Notes: generated from the sequence alone by a model not told the origin. A DNA stretch of 9,029 bases from a bacterium (GCA_021162505.1 JAGGYO010000155.1:1-9029); one strand, 5' to 3'; counted from the stretch's first letter, positions 1 to 7,055 are shown. A program made the numbers and translations.

Positions 1-1
1 G

Positions 2-55
2 ATTGGTACAAATAATGAGCCTATTAAAACAGGGAAGATAGCTATTATAAAATAA
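2..55 (+). CDS. C-terminal tail of an upstream gene (partial, uncertain)
   Basis: Reading from base 2, an open frame encodes 17 residues ending in KTGKIAIIK and stops at TAA 53-55. All other genes here lie on the same strand, so the end of a preceding gene is expected at this spot. The ending, a basic residue then TGK and a short hydrophobic run closed by Lys, resembles the last beta-strand of type IX secretion C-terminal sorting domains or FlgD-like Ig domains. Seventeen residues are too few to assign a family. The frame could also be open by chance. Confidence 0.3.
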   Translation: MGTNNEPIKTGKIAIIK

Positions 56-127
56 GCTAAAAAATTTAATAACTACTTGAAAAAAAATTGAAAATAATAT
101 AGAATATGATAACTAATGGAGGTTATA
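56..127 (+). promoter_or_regulatory. AT-rich intergenic leader, possible promoter
   Basis: This is the only noticeable gap in the window, about 70 bases of very AT-rich sequence before the LysM lipoprotein gene. TTGAAA at 77-82 and TATAGA at 98-103 could be -35 and -10 elements, but the 15-base spacing is short. TATGAT at 105-110 is an alternative -10. In DNA this AT-rich such matches occur easily, so position in front of the operon is the main argument. I see no hairpin with a T-run that would end the upstream gene. Confidence 0.25.
118..122 (+). promoter_or_regulatory. Ribosome binding site GGAGG that sets the start of the LysM lipoprotein
   Basis: GGAGG lies five bases before the ATG at 128. 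An earlier in-frame ATG at 116 overlaps this site and would place MEVI before the Lys-Lys signal peptide start. The ATG at 128 is therefore the better start. Confidence 0.8.
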
Positions 128-817
128 ATGAAAAAATACCTTATTTTCTCACTTTTAGTAGTCATTCTCTTTGCAATAGGTTGTACGAATATGAAAAAGT
201 ATGATCCATTGATGAATGATGCAAAGACCGCTCTTGAGAACGCAAAGACCGCCGAAGCAGGAACATATTCACAGGAAACATTGAAACAAGCTGAAGATGC
301 TTATGTACAAGCACAATCTGCCTATGAAAATAAAAAACCTGCCGATGTGGAGAAATTTGCTAATTCTACGATAGAGCTTGCAAATAAAGCAAAAACCGAA
401 GCTGAAACCGCAAAAAAAGAGGCTGAAAGAATAATGCAGGTGAAAAGCGATTACAATACAAAACTGGAAGAACTGACATCAAAGATAGATAATATTAAAG
501 GCGAACCCAAATATTACGAAAAGACCAATGACCTCATTGAACAGGCAAAAGCCGCTTTCGAAGCAGGGGAATATGATAAAGCAATGGAAACCTTGACACT
601 TGCAATGGATTCGTATGATCAAGGGCTAAAAGTCTTGAATTCAAAACCATCTTCTTATAAGGTAATTAGAGGAGATTGTTTATGGAATATTGCCAAGAAA
701 CCGAAAATTTACGGAGATCCTTTTAAATGGCCGAGAATTTATAAGGCAAATAAAGATCATATAAAAGATCCCGATCTTATTTACCCTAACCAAGTATTTA
801 AAATACCAAGAAATTAA
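128..817 (+). CDS. LysM-domain lipoprotein with DUF4398-like helical region
   Basis: This 229-residue protein begins with a lipoprotein signal peptide: MKK, a hydrophobic core, and lipobox FAIGC with the lipidated Cys at residue 19. Residues 24-110 are Ala-, Lys- and Glu-rich with regular Ala spacing, as in DUF4398-type helical lipoproteins. Residues 137-170 look like a TPR-style helical pair (AKAAFEAGEYDKAMETL). Residues 177-229 form one LysM domain, with YKVIRGD near its start, IYGDP and WPRIY in the middle, and LIYPNQVFKIP at the end. The Thr usual in the GDTLW motif is Cys here (GDCLW). LysM binds peptidoglycan, so the protein probably ties a membrane to the cell wall. The next gene starts four bases downstream and encodes the polysaccharide export protein, which suggests a role in bracing or positioning the exporter. 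That role is inferred. Confidence 0.9.
   Translation: MKKYLIFSLLVVILFAIGCTNMKKYDPLMNDAKTALENAKTAEAGTYSQETLKQAEDAYVQAQSAYENKKPADVEKFANSTIELANKAKTEAETAKKEAERIMQVKSDYNTKLEELTSKIDNIKGEPKYYEKTNDLIEQAKAAFEAGEYDKAMETLTLAMDSYDQGLKVLNSKPSSYKVIRGDCLWNIAKKPKIYGDPFKWPRIYKANKDHIKDPDLIYPNQVFKIPRN
221..252 (+). repeat. Short direct repeat of 11 bases inside the lipoprotein gene
   Basis: GCAAAGACCGC occurs at 221-231 and again at 242-252, exactly 21 bases or seven codons apart. Each copy encodes Ala-Lys-Thr-Ala. The seven-residue period suits a helical or coiled-coil region that grew by duplication of a heptad unit. Similar AKT/AET patterns without identical DNA recur near 387-420. Confidence 0.6.
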
Positions 818-821
818 TTTT

Positions 822-1433
822 ATGAAGAAATTACTTATTGTTCTCTTCTTTATTCCATTATTAATAGTGTCTGCCTATAATGCCCGGGTTGGTGATCAAT
901 TAAAGATACTCATCTCGGGTTTGGACCAATTTAATGATATGATCTATACCGTTCAAAGTGATGGTACAATTAATTTGCCGTATATTGGAGATATTAAGAT
1001 CGAGAATAAGGATACACCCGAGATTGAGGTCCTGCTAAAGGAAAAATATAAAGGTATATTAAAATTGCCGGAAGTTATAGCTCTAGTGTTATTGAAGTCT
1101 CCTATTGTGGTCAATGTTGTTGGGGGTAAAACCTCTTCAATGGTATCATTACCGGAGGGAAGTAATATTATGGCGGCTATTGCTTCAAGTTCAATAGATC
1201 CCACGGAAATATCTTTGAACAGAGCCAGATTATTAAAAAAAGACGGAACAATACAAAAAATTAATTTGAGAAAACTCATAAAAGAGAATGATTTTAGTAA
1301 ATACCCGCTGGAAAGCGGTGATACCATAATTTTGAGAAAGAAATATTTTCATATTACCATTGATAATCTCTTAAAAATTTTGAGCCTCGTTTCTTCAACC
1401 ATTGTGATCGTTAAGTATATTGATACTCTATGA
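822..1433 (+). CDS. Polysaccharide export protein, short Wza-like (OPX family)
   Basis: This 203-residue protein has an N-terminal signal peptide (MKKLLIVLFFIPLLIVSA, cleavage probably near residues 18-21) but no lipobox; the protein contains no Cys. Residues 20-95 match the Poly_export domain: RVGDQLKI, then VQSDGTINLPYIGDI, then a helix and a short strand. Residues 95-172 form one SLBB-type domain (PIVVNVVGG to YPLESGDTIIL). Residues 177-200 are a hydrophobic helix ending in a short tail, comparable to the C-terminal helix with which Wza crosses the outer membrane. E. coli Wza is about 380 residues and lipidated, so this is a minimal form. It starts four bases after the LysM gene with only a weak ribosome site, which suggests coupled translation. 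It probably forms the outer-membrane pore for a capsule or exopolysaccharide. Confidence 0.9.
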   Translation: MKKLLIVLFFIPLLIVSAYNARVGDQLKILISGLDQFNDMIYTVQSDGTINLPYIGDIKIENKDTPEIEVLLKEKYKGILKLPEVIALVLLKSPIVVNVVGGKTSSMVSLPEGSNIMAAIASSSIDPTEISLNRARLLKKDGTIQKINLRKLIKENDFSKYPLESGDTIILRKKYFHITIDNLLKILSLVSSTIVIVKYIDTL

Positions 1434-2395
1434 AGAAAACTGCTTTTACAATATTAAGAGTTTTAATTACAGCAATCTTATTATATATAATTTTCAGGAA
1501 CTTGAATTTTGCTCAATTGAAGAGCAGCCTATATTCTTTGAAGCTCATACCTTACGCCATTGCGGTATTATTAATTATAGGAAATACTTTTTTATTGACA
1601 GAGCGAGTGCATGTTCTTTTTAGTGTTTTTAAAAACCGCCCGAGCTATTTTAAGACATTAAAATATTACCTGATCGGTTTATTTTTCAACCAAACATTAC
1701 CTACCTCCATTGGCGGTGACAGTATCAAGGGTTATTTTTTGGGAAAGGATGTGGGAGATATAGCCGGTGGGATAATCATTACATTTATTGATAGGGTCAT
1801 TGGTGTTATCACAATGCTTTTTTACCTGTTTATTGCTATTTTAATAGGCGGCTATAGAATTTTGCAAGGTAAAGAGTTCTTTTACCTGTTAGCCATCGTG
1901 ATATTAATAATTATTTCAGTTATTTTGCTTTTTTCACACCGTTTTTCAAGGTTCTTTTATTCCTTGACATTTAAAAAGGTGGAACATAAATTCAAATTTC
2001 TGCACCAGGTAAAAGAGGCCTATAAATTTTTTCTTTCTACAAAAAAGGAGAAAAAAATATATATGTTATCTTTTATCAATTCAATATTTGCACAGATCTT
2101 ATTGGTGGTCGCCGTATATTTCGTTAGCATTTCGCTTGGCATCAACATCCATTTATTAGATTATTTTATTATAATGCCCATAATATTCATCGTATCCATG
2201 ATACCAATTTCCATTGGAGGATTTGGCGTTAGAGAAGGAGTTTTTGTTTATATTTTGGGAAGATACGGCGTTTCTTCGGAAAAGGCTCTAAGTCTCTCTT
2301 TGCTTTTCATTATAATATTCATTGTGATCAGCATTATTGGAGGCGTGTCATATCTAACTTTACATAAAGAAAAAGGAGCAATTAATGGAAAATGA
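1430..2395 (+). CDS. UPF0104 / LPG-synthase-TM (flippase-like) integral membrane protein
   Basis: This 321-residue membrane protein has about eight hydrophobic segments (roughly 5-22, 40-57, 81-97, 113-141, 150-168, 212-236, 246-268 and 286-308). Two family signatures are clear: NQTLPTSIGGDSIKGY at 87-102 and PISIGGFGVREG at 259-270. These define the flippase-like family that includes the membrane half of MprF. There is no C-terminal synthase domain, so it is not a full lysyl-phosphatidylglycerol synthase. The ATG overlaps the stop of the export gene in ATGA (1430-1433), and its end overlaps the kinase gene by 11 bases, so it is translated with the export machinery. Such proteins are common in polysaccharide loci and are suspected of moving or handling lipid-linked intermediates. 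The substrate cannot be read from the sequence. Confidence 0.88.
   Translation: MKKTAFTILRVLITAILLYIIFRNLNFAQLKSSLYSLKLIPYAIAVLLIIGNTFLLTERVHVLFSVFKNRPSYFKTLKYYLIGLFFNQTLPTSIGGDSIKGYFLGKDVGDIAGGIIITFIDRVIGVITMLFYLFIAILIGGYRILQGKEFFYLLAIVILIIISVILLFSHRFSRFFYSLTFKKVEHKFKFLHQVKEAYKFFLSTKKEKKIYMLSFINSIFAQILLVVAVYFVSISLGINIHLLDYFIIMPIIFIVSMIPISIGGFGVREGVFVYILGRYGVSSEKALSLSLLFIIIFIVISIIGGVSYLTLHKEKGAINGK
2373..2378 (+). promoter_or_regulatory. Ribosome binding site AAGGAG of the copolymerase/kinase gene
   Basis: AAGGAG lies six bases before the ATG at 2385, inside the end of the UPF0104 gene. It supports this start and independent initiation despite the 11-base overlap. Confidence 0.7.
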
Positions 2396-4556
2396 AGGCA
2401 GTTTAAATATTTATCGTTATATAAGTATCGTCGTAAAATACAGATGGCTTGTTTTAATAATGTTTGTGATCCTCATCATTTCCGGAATGTTCGTTGTTAC
2501 AAAACAAAAGGATATGTATGCCGCTCATTCCAAGATACTTGTTAATTATCAAATGGGTGGTGTTTCATCGGATATTTCACGATTTTTTATGAAAGGCACC
2601 ATTGCTTATCTTGTCAAGACATATTCACTCACCATAGTGAGTAACGGGGTATTGCAGACCACTAAGGATCAATTGCATCTCCCTTATTCTGTGGGTTATC
2701 TAAGGAACCATGTTTTTGTAACCACTGAAGAGGGTACAAATCTTATCAATATTTCCGCTACGCTTGCTGATAAAGAACTGGTGTCAAAATTTTTGAATAC
2801 ATTGATAGAAAATTATATTGAGTTACAAAAGAATTTTTTGACCCAGGATTCCAATAGAGCAAGAATATATATCAAAGAACAACTGAATATTATTGAAAAG
2901 GACTTGGGTGATCTGCAGACACAGATCAAAGAATTCAAGGAAAAGAACGGTGTGGTGGATGTTGCCGCGGAGACGCAAAAATTGGTTGAAACATTCTCTC
3001 AGTTAAGGTATGAGAAGCTTTCTGCTATTAATGAAAAAAAATCCGTTAATAGTTCATTAAGTAAGGTAAATAAAACAATTAATAAATTAAAATCAGGGGG
3101 ACAGAAAAATCTTATCTCTTCCATAGAGAAATCACCGGAATATAATTCTTATATTGCATTACAGGAAGAATATGAGAAAGCATCTTTATATTATTCGCCG
3201 GATTCTAATTATATGAAATTGCTTGATGAAAAGCTAAAACAATTGAAAGAAAAGATATATTCATCCGCCTCCAAAGCGGGTGTTGCGGGCTATTCCATTG
3301 CTGCGCTTTTTGCACAAAAAAGTGGATTGGAGAAACGCCTTATCTCGCTGAACCTTGAGATCAAAAAGACCAATAATATGCTTGGCAGTTTGGATAATGA
3401 ATTCAGGGGAATTCCTGAAAAAGAGAGAGAATACTCCAATCTTATGCGAAAATTAACTGTCAATGAGAAATTATACAGTATGCTTTTAGAGCAGGAGAAG
3501 GAATTGGCTCTGCAGCAAGTTTCAACGGGAAGTACTATCCGTGTAGTGGATAAAGCTGTACCGGCGGGTCGGCCGGTTACTACTTCAAAGGTAAGCTATG
3601 CTCTGTTTGTTTTTATCTTTTCCTTAGTTGTTGCCATTGGTTTTGCATTTCTCATAGAATATTTGGATGTTACGGTAAAACCATCGGATAATATTGAAAA
3701 GATATTCAAGGTTGATGTTCTGGGAAAGATCCCTGAGATCACACAATCGGATAAAAAATTGACGAAATGGCAAATTATATTTGGGAAAAGGGGCAAAAGC
3801 GGTATTAGGACATTTAAGGATAATCTTTTAACGCAAATTGATGAGAGATCAACCATTCATGAATCCTATAAAGAACTTAGGACCCTATTAAATTATTCCA
3901 AATTACTAAAGGAAAAAGAATTTGGAAAATCCATTTTGATCACAAGTTCCGAGACAAAGGAAGGTAAATCAATTACGGCTGCTAACCTATCAATTATTCT
4001 TGCAAAGAACAAGAAAAAAGTGGTTTTGATCGATGCTGATATGAGAAAGCCTGCACAACATAGGATATTTGCTCTTGAGAATTCCACGGGATTGACAAAT
4101 TATTTTGACGGTACAATTGGTTTGGATAAGGTTGAAGATATTATCAAACCGGGTATAAACCCTTATCATTACCTTATTACCTGTGGGCCTCATTCCCACC
4201 ATTCCAGCGAATATCTTGATTCAGATGATGTAATTAAACTTAATGATAAATTAGGAAAAATGGGATTTGAATACATTCTCTTTGACACACCTCCGGTAAA
4301 TGCTTTGACTGATGCCGTTGTTCTTTCAAATAAAATCGATGGTGTTATTTTTGTTATTAGAGCAAATCAGATCAGCAGGCATAGGGTGCAATTGGCTCTT
4401 GAGGGATTGAGAAAGAACGAGGATACCCATATACTTGGAGCTGTATTGAATGGTATTCCCTTAAGGGGTGGATACGGTTATTATTATTACTACTATGGAC
4501 AAACTTATTACTATAGTTATTATAGTGAAGATAAGGAAAATGAAAAAGAAAAATAA
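2385..4556 (+). CDS. Wzc-like polysaccharide copolymerase with BY-kinase domain
   Basis: This 723-residue protein controls chain length and export of a surface polysaccharide from the inner membrane. A Wzz-type N-terminus has its first membrane helix at 21-38. A periplasmic region follows with long coiled coils (about 160-240 and 310-385). The proline motif VPAGRP leads into the second membrane helix at 403-424. The cytoplasmic bacterial tyrosine kinase has Walker A SSETKEGKS (K528, S529), Walker A' VVLIDADMRKP (D550, D552) and Walker B YILFDTPP (D634). The oligomerisation motif ExxRxxR appears as E493-K496-R499, with Lys replacing the first Arg. The tail (695-723) carries 12 tyrosines, the expected autophosphorylation cluster. 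Cycles of phosphorylation and dephosphorylation normally tune assembly, but no phosphatase gene is in the window. With the Wza-like protein it would span the envelope. Confidence 0.96.
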   Translation: MENEGSLNIYRYISIVVKYRWLVLIMFVILIISGMFVVTKQKDMYAAHSKILVNYQMGGVSSDISRFFMKGTIAYLVKTYSLTIVSNGVLQTTKDQLHLPYSVGYLRNHVFVTTEEGTNLINISATLADKELVSKFLNTLIENYIELQKNFLTQDSNRARIYIKEQLNIIEKDLGDLQTQIKEFKEKNGVVDVAAETQKLVETFSQLRYEKLSAINEKKSVNSSLSKVNKTINKLKSGGQKNLISSIEKSPEYNSYIALQEEYEKASLYYSPDSNYMKLLDEKLKQLKEKIYSSASKAGVAGYSIAALFAQKSGLEKRLISLNLEIKKTNNMLGSLDNEFRGIPEKEREYSNLMRKLTVNEKLYSMLLEQEKELALQQVSTGSTIRVVDKAVPAGRPVTTSKVSYALFVFIFSLVVAIGFAFLIEYLDVTVKPSDNIEKIFKVDVLGKIPEITQSDKKLTKWQIIFGKRGKSGIRTFKDNLLTQIDERSTIHESYKELRTLLNYSKLLKEKEFGKSILITSSETKEGKSITAANLSIILAKNKKKVVLIDADMRKPAQHRIFALENSTGLTNYFDGTIGLDKVEDIIKPGINPYHYLITCGPHSHHSSEYLDSDDVIKLNDKLGKMGFEYILFDTPPVNALTDAVVLSNKIDGVIFVIRANQISRHRVQLALEGLRKNEDTHILGAVLNGIPLRGGYGYYYYYYGQTYYYSYYSEDKENEKEK
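4470..4526 (+). repeat. TAT/TAC codon tract encoding the tyrosine cluster
   Basis: Six consecutive Tyr codons (TAT and TAC) at 4479-4496 are followed by three more at 4506-4514 and two at 4518-4523, with one before at 4473-4475. The tract is nearly a trinucleotide repeat. Gain or loss of a unit would change the number of phosphorylatable tyrosines without shifting the frame. Confidence 0.6.
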
Positions 4557-4558
4557 TT

Positions 4559-4564
4559 AGGAGG
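4559..4564 (+). promoter_or_regulatory. Strong ribosome binding site AGGAGG of the AOR gene
   Basis: AGGAGG lies five bases before the ATG at 4570, in the 13-base gap after the kinase gene. It fixes the AOR start and is among the strongest sites in the window, consistent with high expression. No separate promoter or terminator is visible in the gap. Confidence 0.85.
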
Positions 4565-4569
4565 TTTGT

Positions 4570-6456
4570 ATGAAAGGATATGGAAGCCATTTTCTCTATG
4601 TGAACTTGACAAGCGGTAAGATTACCAAAAGAAGGGTGAAAAAAGCCCATACGAGAAAGTATCTCGGCGGTTTGGGTTTTGCGACCAAATTATTGATGGA
4701 TAATGTAAATCCAAGAGTAAATCCATTGAAGAGCAATAATGCAATATGTATTGTCCCCGGACTCTTGGTAGATACTGCAATCTCCACCGGTTCGAAAACC
4801 ACATTTACCTTTAAATCTCCTGCAACCGGAACCTTTGGAAGAGCAGTAGTCGGAGCAACACTTGGTGTTCAAATGCGAAGGAATAATCTTGAAGGGATCG
4901 TGATCAAGGGAAAGGCAAAAAATCCGATTATGCTTGTTATTGAGGACGGTAAATTTCAGTTAAGATCGGCAAAAAAATATTGGGGAAAGGATACATTTGA
5001 AACGGAAAAAATGCTGAAAGATGATTTTGGTAAAGCTTTTGCCACGGCAGTAATTGGACCCGGTGGTGAAAATCTCTCTTATATGGCATCAGTTGAATGT
5101 GAGGGAAGACAGGCCGCAAGAGGCGGTGTCGGTGCAGTTTTTGGTTCTAAAAAACTGAAAGCCATTGTCATCAAAGGTACAGGTAAAAAGATCATATATC
5201 ATAAAGAAGAAAAGCTTAAAGACCTCATAAAATACTGGGGTAAGATCATTAAAGATCATCCGGCTACAAAAGCTGACATGAGTTATGGTTCAGGTGAATT
5301 CTATTCATGGATGAATACCAGTCCCGGAACATTTCCTGCAAAGAACTGGCAGCTTAGTTATGTAGAGACCTTTGATAAATTAAAAAAAGGTGAGCTAAGC
5401 TCAATTGATCCTTATAGCTGGGTTTCAAAGTATATGGTGAAATATCATCCGTGTCCCAATTGTTCAAAACCCTGTGGTAGATTGGTACAAGTTAAAAGTG
5501 GTAAATATAAGAGCGATCCGGTTGATGGTGTTGAATATGAACTTATTTATTCATTAGCCGGTGTCCAAAACATTGATGATGCAAAGGTCATGATAAAAGC
5601 CAATGAGATATGTGATAAAATGGGCCTTGATGGTATCTCCGCCGGTGTTACGGTTGCTTGGGCAATGGAAGCCTATGAAAAAGGTCTTTTAAGCAAAAAG
5701 GACACTGAGGGTCTTGACCTTAGGTTCGGTAATGCAGACGCTGCACTTCAGGTATATGAAAAAATGGCAAAGAGAAAAGGTAAACTGGGGAAATTACTTG
5801 CTGACGGAACAAAGGTTGCATCTAAAAAATTAGGTAAAGGGTCATATAAATTTGCAATACATATTAAGGGATTGGAACTTCCAGCTTATGATGTAAGAGG
5901 CATTAAAGGTATGGCACTTGCTCTTGCCGTTTCAGTTAGGGGAGCATGTCATTTAACAGGTGGAGTTTATGGTATCGAATTAGGCGGCAATTGGTGGCAA
6001 TTTCACAATGTAGATCGATTTGCAACAACCAATAAGGGTTTTGAAGTTAAAACATCAGAAGATCTTATGACGCTTTATGATGCTCTTGGAATGTGTAAGT
6101 TCTCAAGACATATGTATTTCCTTGAAGGTTTCCCGGATATGATATATGCTATTACCGGTTTCAAGGTATCCTACGGTGAACTCATGGCAGTGGGCGAGAG
6201 GATCTATAATTTACAAAAACTCTTTAATATAAAGGCGGGATTAAAAAGGAAAGATGATACATTACCTTATAGGGTAATGCATGATCCTATTACAAAGGGA
6301 GCTTCCAAAGGTTCTTATGTAAAAGAGGAAGAGCTTCAATATATGCTGAATGAATATTATCAGGCAAGAGGGTGGTCTCCGGAAGGTATTCCCACACAAT
6401 TGAAACTTTTTACATTGGATCTTAATGATTATATTGAAAAAGGATATGGTGTTTAG
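4570..6456 (+). CDS. Aldehyde:ferredoxin oxidoreductase family tungstoenzyme
   Basis: This 628-residue protein is full length for the AOR family, which oxidises aldehydes to carboxylic acids with ferredoxin as electron acceptor, using a tungsten (or molybdenum) bis-pterin and one [4Fe-4S] cluster. The N-terminal domain (about 5-208) shows KSPATGTFGRA, the GPGGENL motif, and GRQAARGGVGAVFGSKKLKAI. The cluster ligands C295, C298 and C302 (CxxCxxxC) and C509 (in DALGMC) match C288, C291, C295 and C494 of Pyrococcus furiosus AOR. The two pterin-binding DxxGL motifs are D349KMGLD and D504ALGMC. H461 in RGACH may be the active-site histidine. No signal peptide is present, so it is cytoplasmic. The MoaD-like gene immediately downstream fits cofactor supply. 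Substrate is unknown; AOR relatives include formaldehyde, glyceraldehyde-3-phosphate and BamB-type enzymes. Confidence 0.96.
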   Translation: MKGYGSHFLYVNLTSGKITKRRVKKAHTRKYLGGLGFATKLLMDNVNPRVNPLKSNNAICIVPGLLVDTAISTGSKTTFTFKSPATGTFGRAVVGATLGVQMRRNNLEGIVIKGKAKNPIMLVIEDGKFQLRSAKKYWGKDTFETEKMLKDDFGKAFATAVIGPGGENLSYMASVECEGRQAARGGVGAVFGSKKLKAIVIKGTGKKIIYHKEEKLKDLIKYWGKIIKDHPATKADMSYGSGEFYSWMNTSPGTFPAKNWQLSYVETFDKLKKGELSSIDPYSWVSKYMVKYHPCPNCSKPCGRLVQVKSGKYKSDPVDGVEYELIYSLAGVQNIDDAKVMIKANEICDKMGLDGISAGVTVAWAMEAYEKGLLSKKDTEGLDLRFGNADAALQVYEKMAKRKGKLGKLLADGTKVASKKLGKGSYKFAIHIKGLELPAYDVRGIKGMALALAVSVRGACHLTGGVYGIELGGNWWQFHNVDRFATTNKGFEVKTSEDLMTLYDALGMCKFSRHMYFLEGFPDMIYAITGFKVSYGELMAVGERIYNLQKLFNIKAGLKRKDDTLPYRVMHDPITKGASKGSYVKEEELQYMLNEYYQARGWSPEGIPTQLKLFTLDLNDYIEKGYGV

Positions 6457-6679
6457 TATAAAGATCAAAGGAATAAAATATTTCCTGCGTTCAAACGAAG
6501 ACGAAGTGGAATATATTGTAGAAGATACTTCAATAATATGCGGGGAATTACTAAAAAAGATAGGCTTGGATACAAAGTTAATAGGTTATTTTATTTTCAA
6601 TGGCAAACCTGTTTCGCTCAGCGATAAAATTATGAAAGAGGGAATATTGCAGATCGTTCCTTTTTTAAGTGGAGGATAA
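6446..6679 (+). CDS. MoaD/ThiS-family sulfur carrier protein
   Basis: This 77-residue beta-grasp protein ends in SGG. The terminal Gly-Gly is the hallmark of MoaD and ThiS, which is adenylated and then thiocarboxylated to donate sulfur. Other family features are the N-terminal strand SIKIKGIKY, FNGKPV in the middle, and ILQIVPFLSGG at the end. It overlaps the AOR stop by 11 bases. MoaD-like genes commonly sit beside AOR genes, where they are thought to supply dithiolene sulfur for the tungsten pterin, so that role is favoured over thiamine synthesis. The start is uncertain: ATG 6446 fits the family best but has AGGA (6441-6444) only one base before it; GTG 6449 is better spaced, and ATG 6425 would add seven residues. 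No MoaE, MoeB or other cofactor gene is adjacent. Confidence 0.88.
   Translation: MVFSIKIKGIKYFLRSNEDEVEYIVEDTSIICGELLKKIGLDTKLIGYFIFNGKPVSLSDKIMKEGILQIVPFLSGG
6671..6675 (+). promoter_or_regulatory. Ribosome binding site GGAGG of the small lipoprotein
   Basis: GGAGG overlaps the Gly-Gly and stop region of the MoaD-like gene and lies five bases before ATG 6681. A GTG at 6669 is in frame but overlaps this site, so ATG 6681 is the start. The result is a classic MKK lipoprotein signal peptide. Confidence 0.85.
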
Positions 6680-6680
6680 A

Positions 6681-7055
6681 ATGAAAAAATTTCTTATTGC
6701 TTTCTTTTTTGTAGGTATTTTCTTTACAGGATGTAATGTATATATGGTACAGCCAAGACAAAACCCGAAAATAATTATTCACGAGAAACCTAATTTGCTC
6801 CTTGTTATTGGCTATAAAAATGTTTTCCATGCAAAAAGATATGCCGGAAATCTTCTTTTTTTTGACGGCAGATGGTACTATTTTGAAAACGATGCATGGT
6901 ATATTTCTCAATATTGGAAAGGTCCTTTTGTTTATGTAAAAGTGGTCCCTGCTAAAATTGCTAATGCACACAAAAAAATGAAAATAAAAACTAAGCGTAA
7001 AGGTAAGAAAAACAATGGAAATGTTAGGGGAAACAAAAAAGGGAAAAAGTGGTAG
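6681..7055 (+). CDS. Small lipoprotein, aromatic core and polybasic tail, family not recognised
   Basis: This 124-residue protein has a clear lipoprotein signal (MKKFLIAFFFVGIFFTGC, lipidated Cys at residue 18). The middle, roughly residues 45-85, is rich in Tyr, Trp and Phe: FFDGRWYYF, then DAWYISQYW, then GPFVYVK. That resembles a beta-structured repeat of the WY/GPW type seen in small envelope proteins, but I cannot name a family. The last 34 residues (91-124) contain 15 Lys or Arg, with many Gly and Asn, and are probably disordered. A basic tail outside the inner membrane could bind acidic polysaccharide, lipopolysaccharide or peptidoglycan, and the polysaccharide export genes upstream make that plausible, though it is inference. 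It starts one base after the MoaD-like stop and overlaps the nitroreductase gene by seven bases. Confidence 0.85.
   Translation: MKKFLIAFFFVGIFFTGCNVYMVQPRQNPKIIIHEKPNLLLVIGYKNVFHAKRYAGNLLFFDGRWYYFENDAWYISQYWKGPFVYVKVVPAKIANAHKKMKIKTKRKGKKNNGNVRGNKKGKKW

Noticed and set aside
953..1327. Reverse-strand open frame of 124 codons
   Set aside because: It lies wholly inside the polysaccharide export gene, has no recognisable domain or ribosome site, and the forward frame has clear family motifs.
1420..1623. Forward open frame overlapping the export/UPF0104 junction
   Set aside because: It is out of frame with both real genes, its translation shows no family signature, and the UPF0104 frame is clearly coding here.
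4557..4569. Terminator or promoter between kinase and AOR genes
   Set aside because: The gap is only 13 bases and is filled by the ribosome binding site; no hairpin or T-run is present.
4372..4872. Several reverse-strand open frames over the kinase tail and AOR start
   Set aside because: They are shadows of strongly conserved forward genes, with biased composition such as Asn runs opposite the tyrosine tract.
6630..6971. Reverse-strand open frame of 113 codons
   Set aside because: It is antisense to the lipoprotein gene, whose lipobox and ribosome site are convincing; the reverse frame has no start signal or motif.
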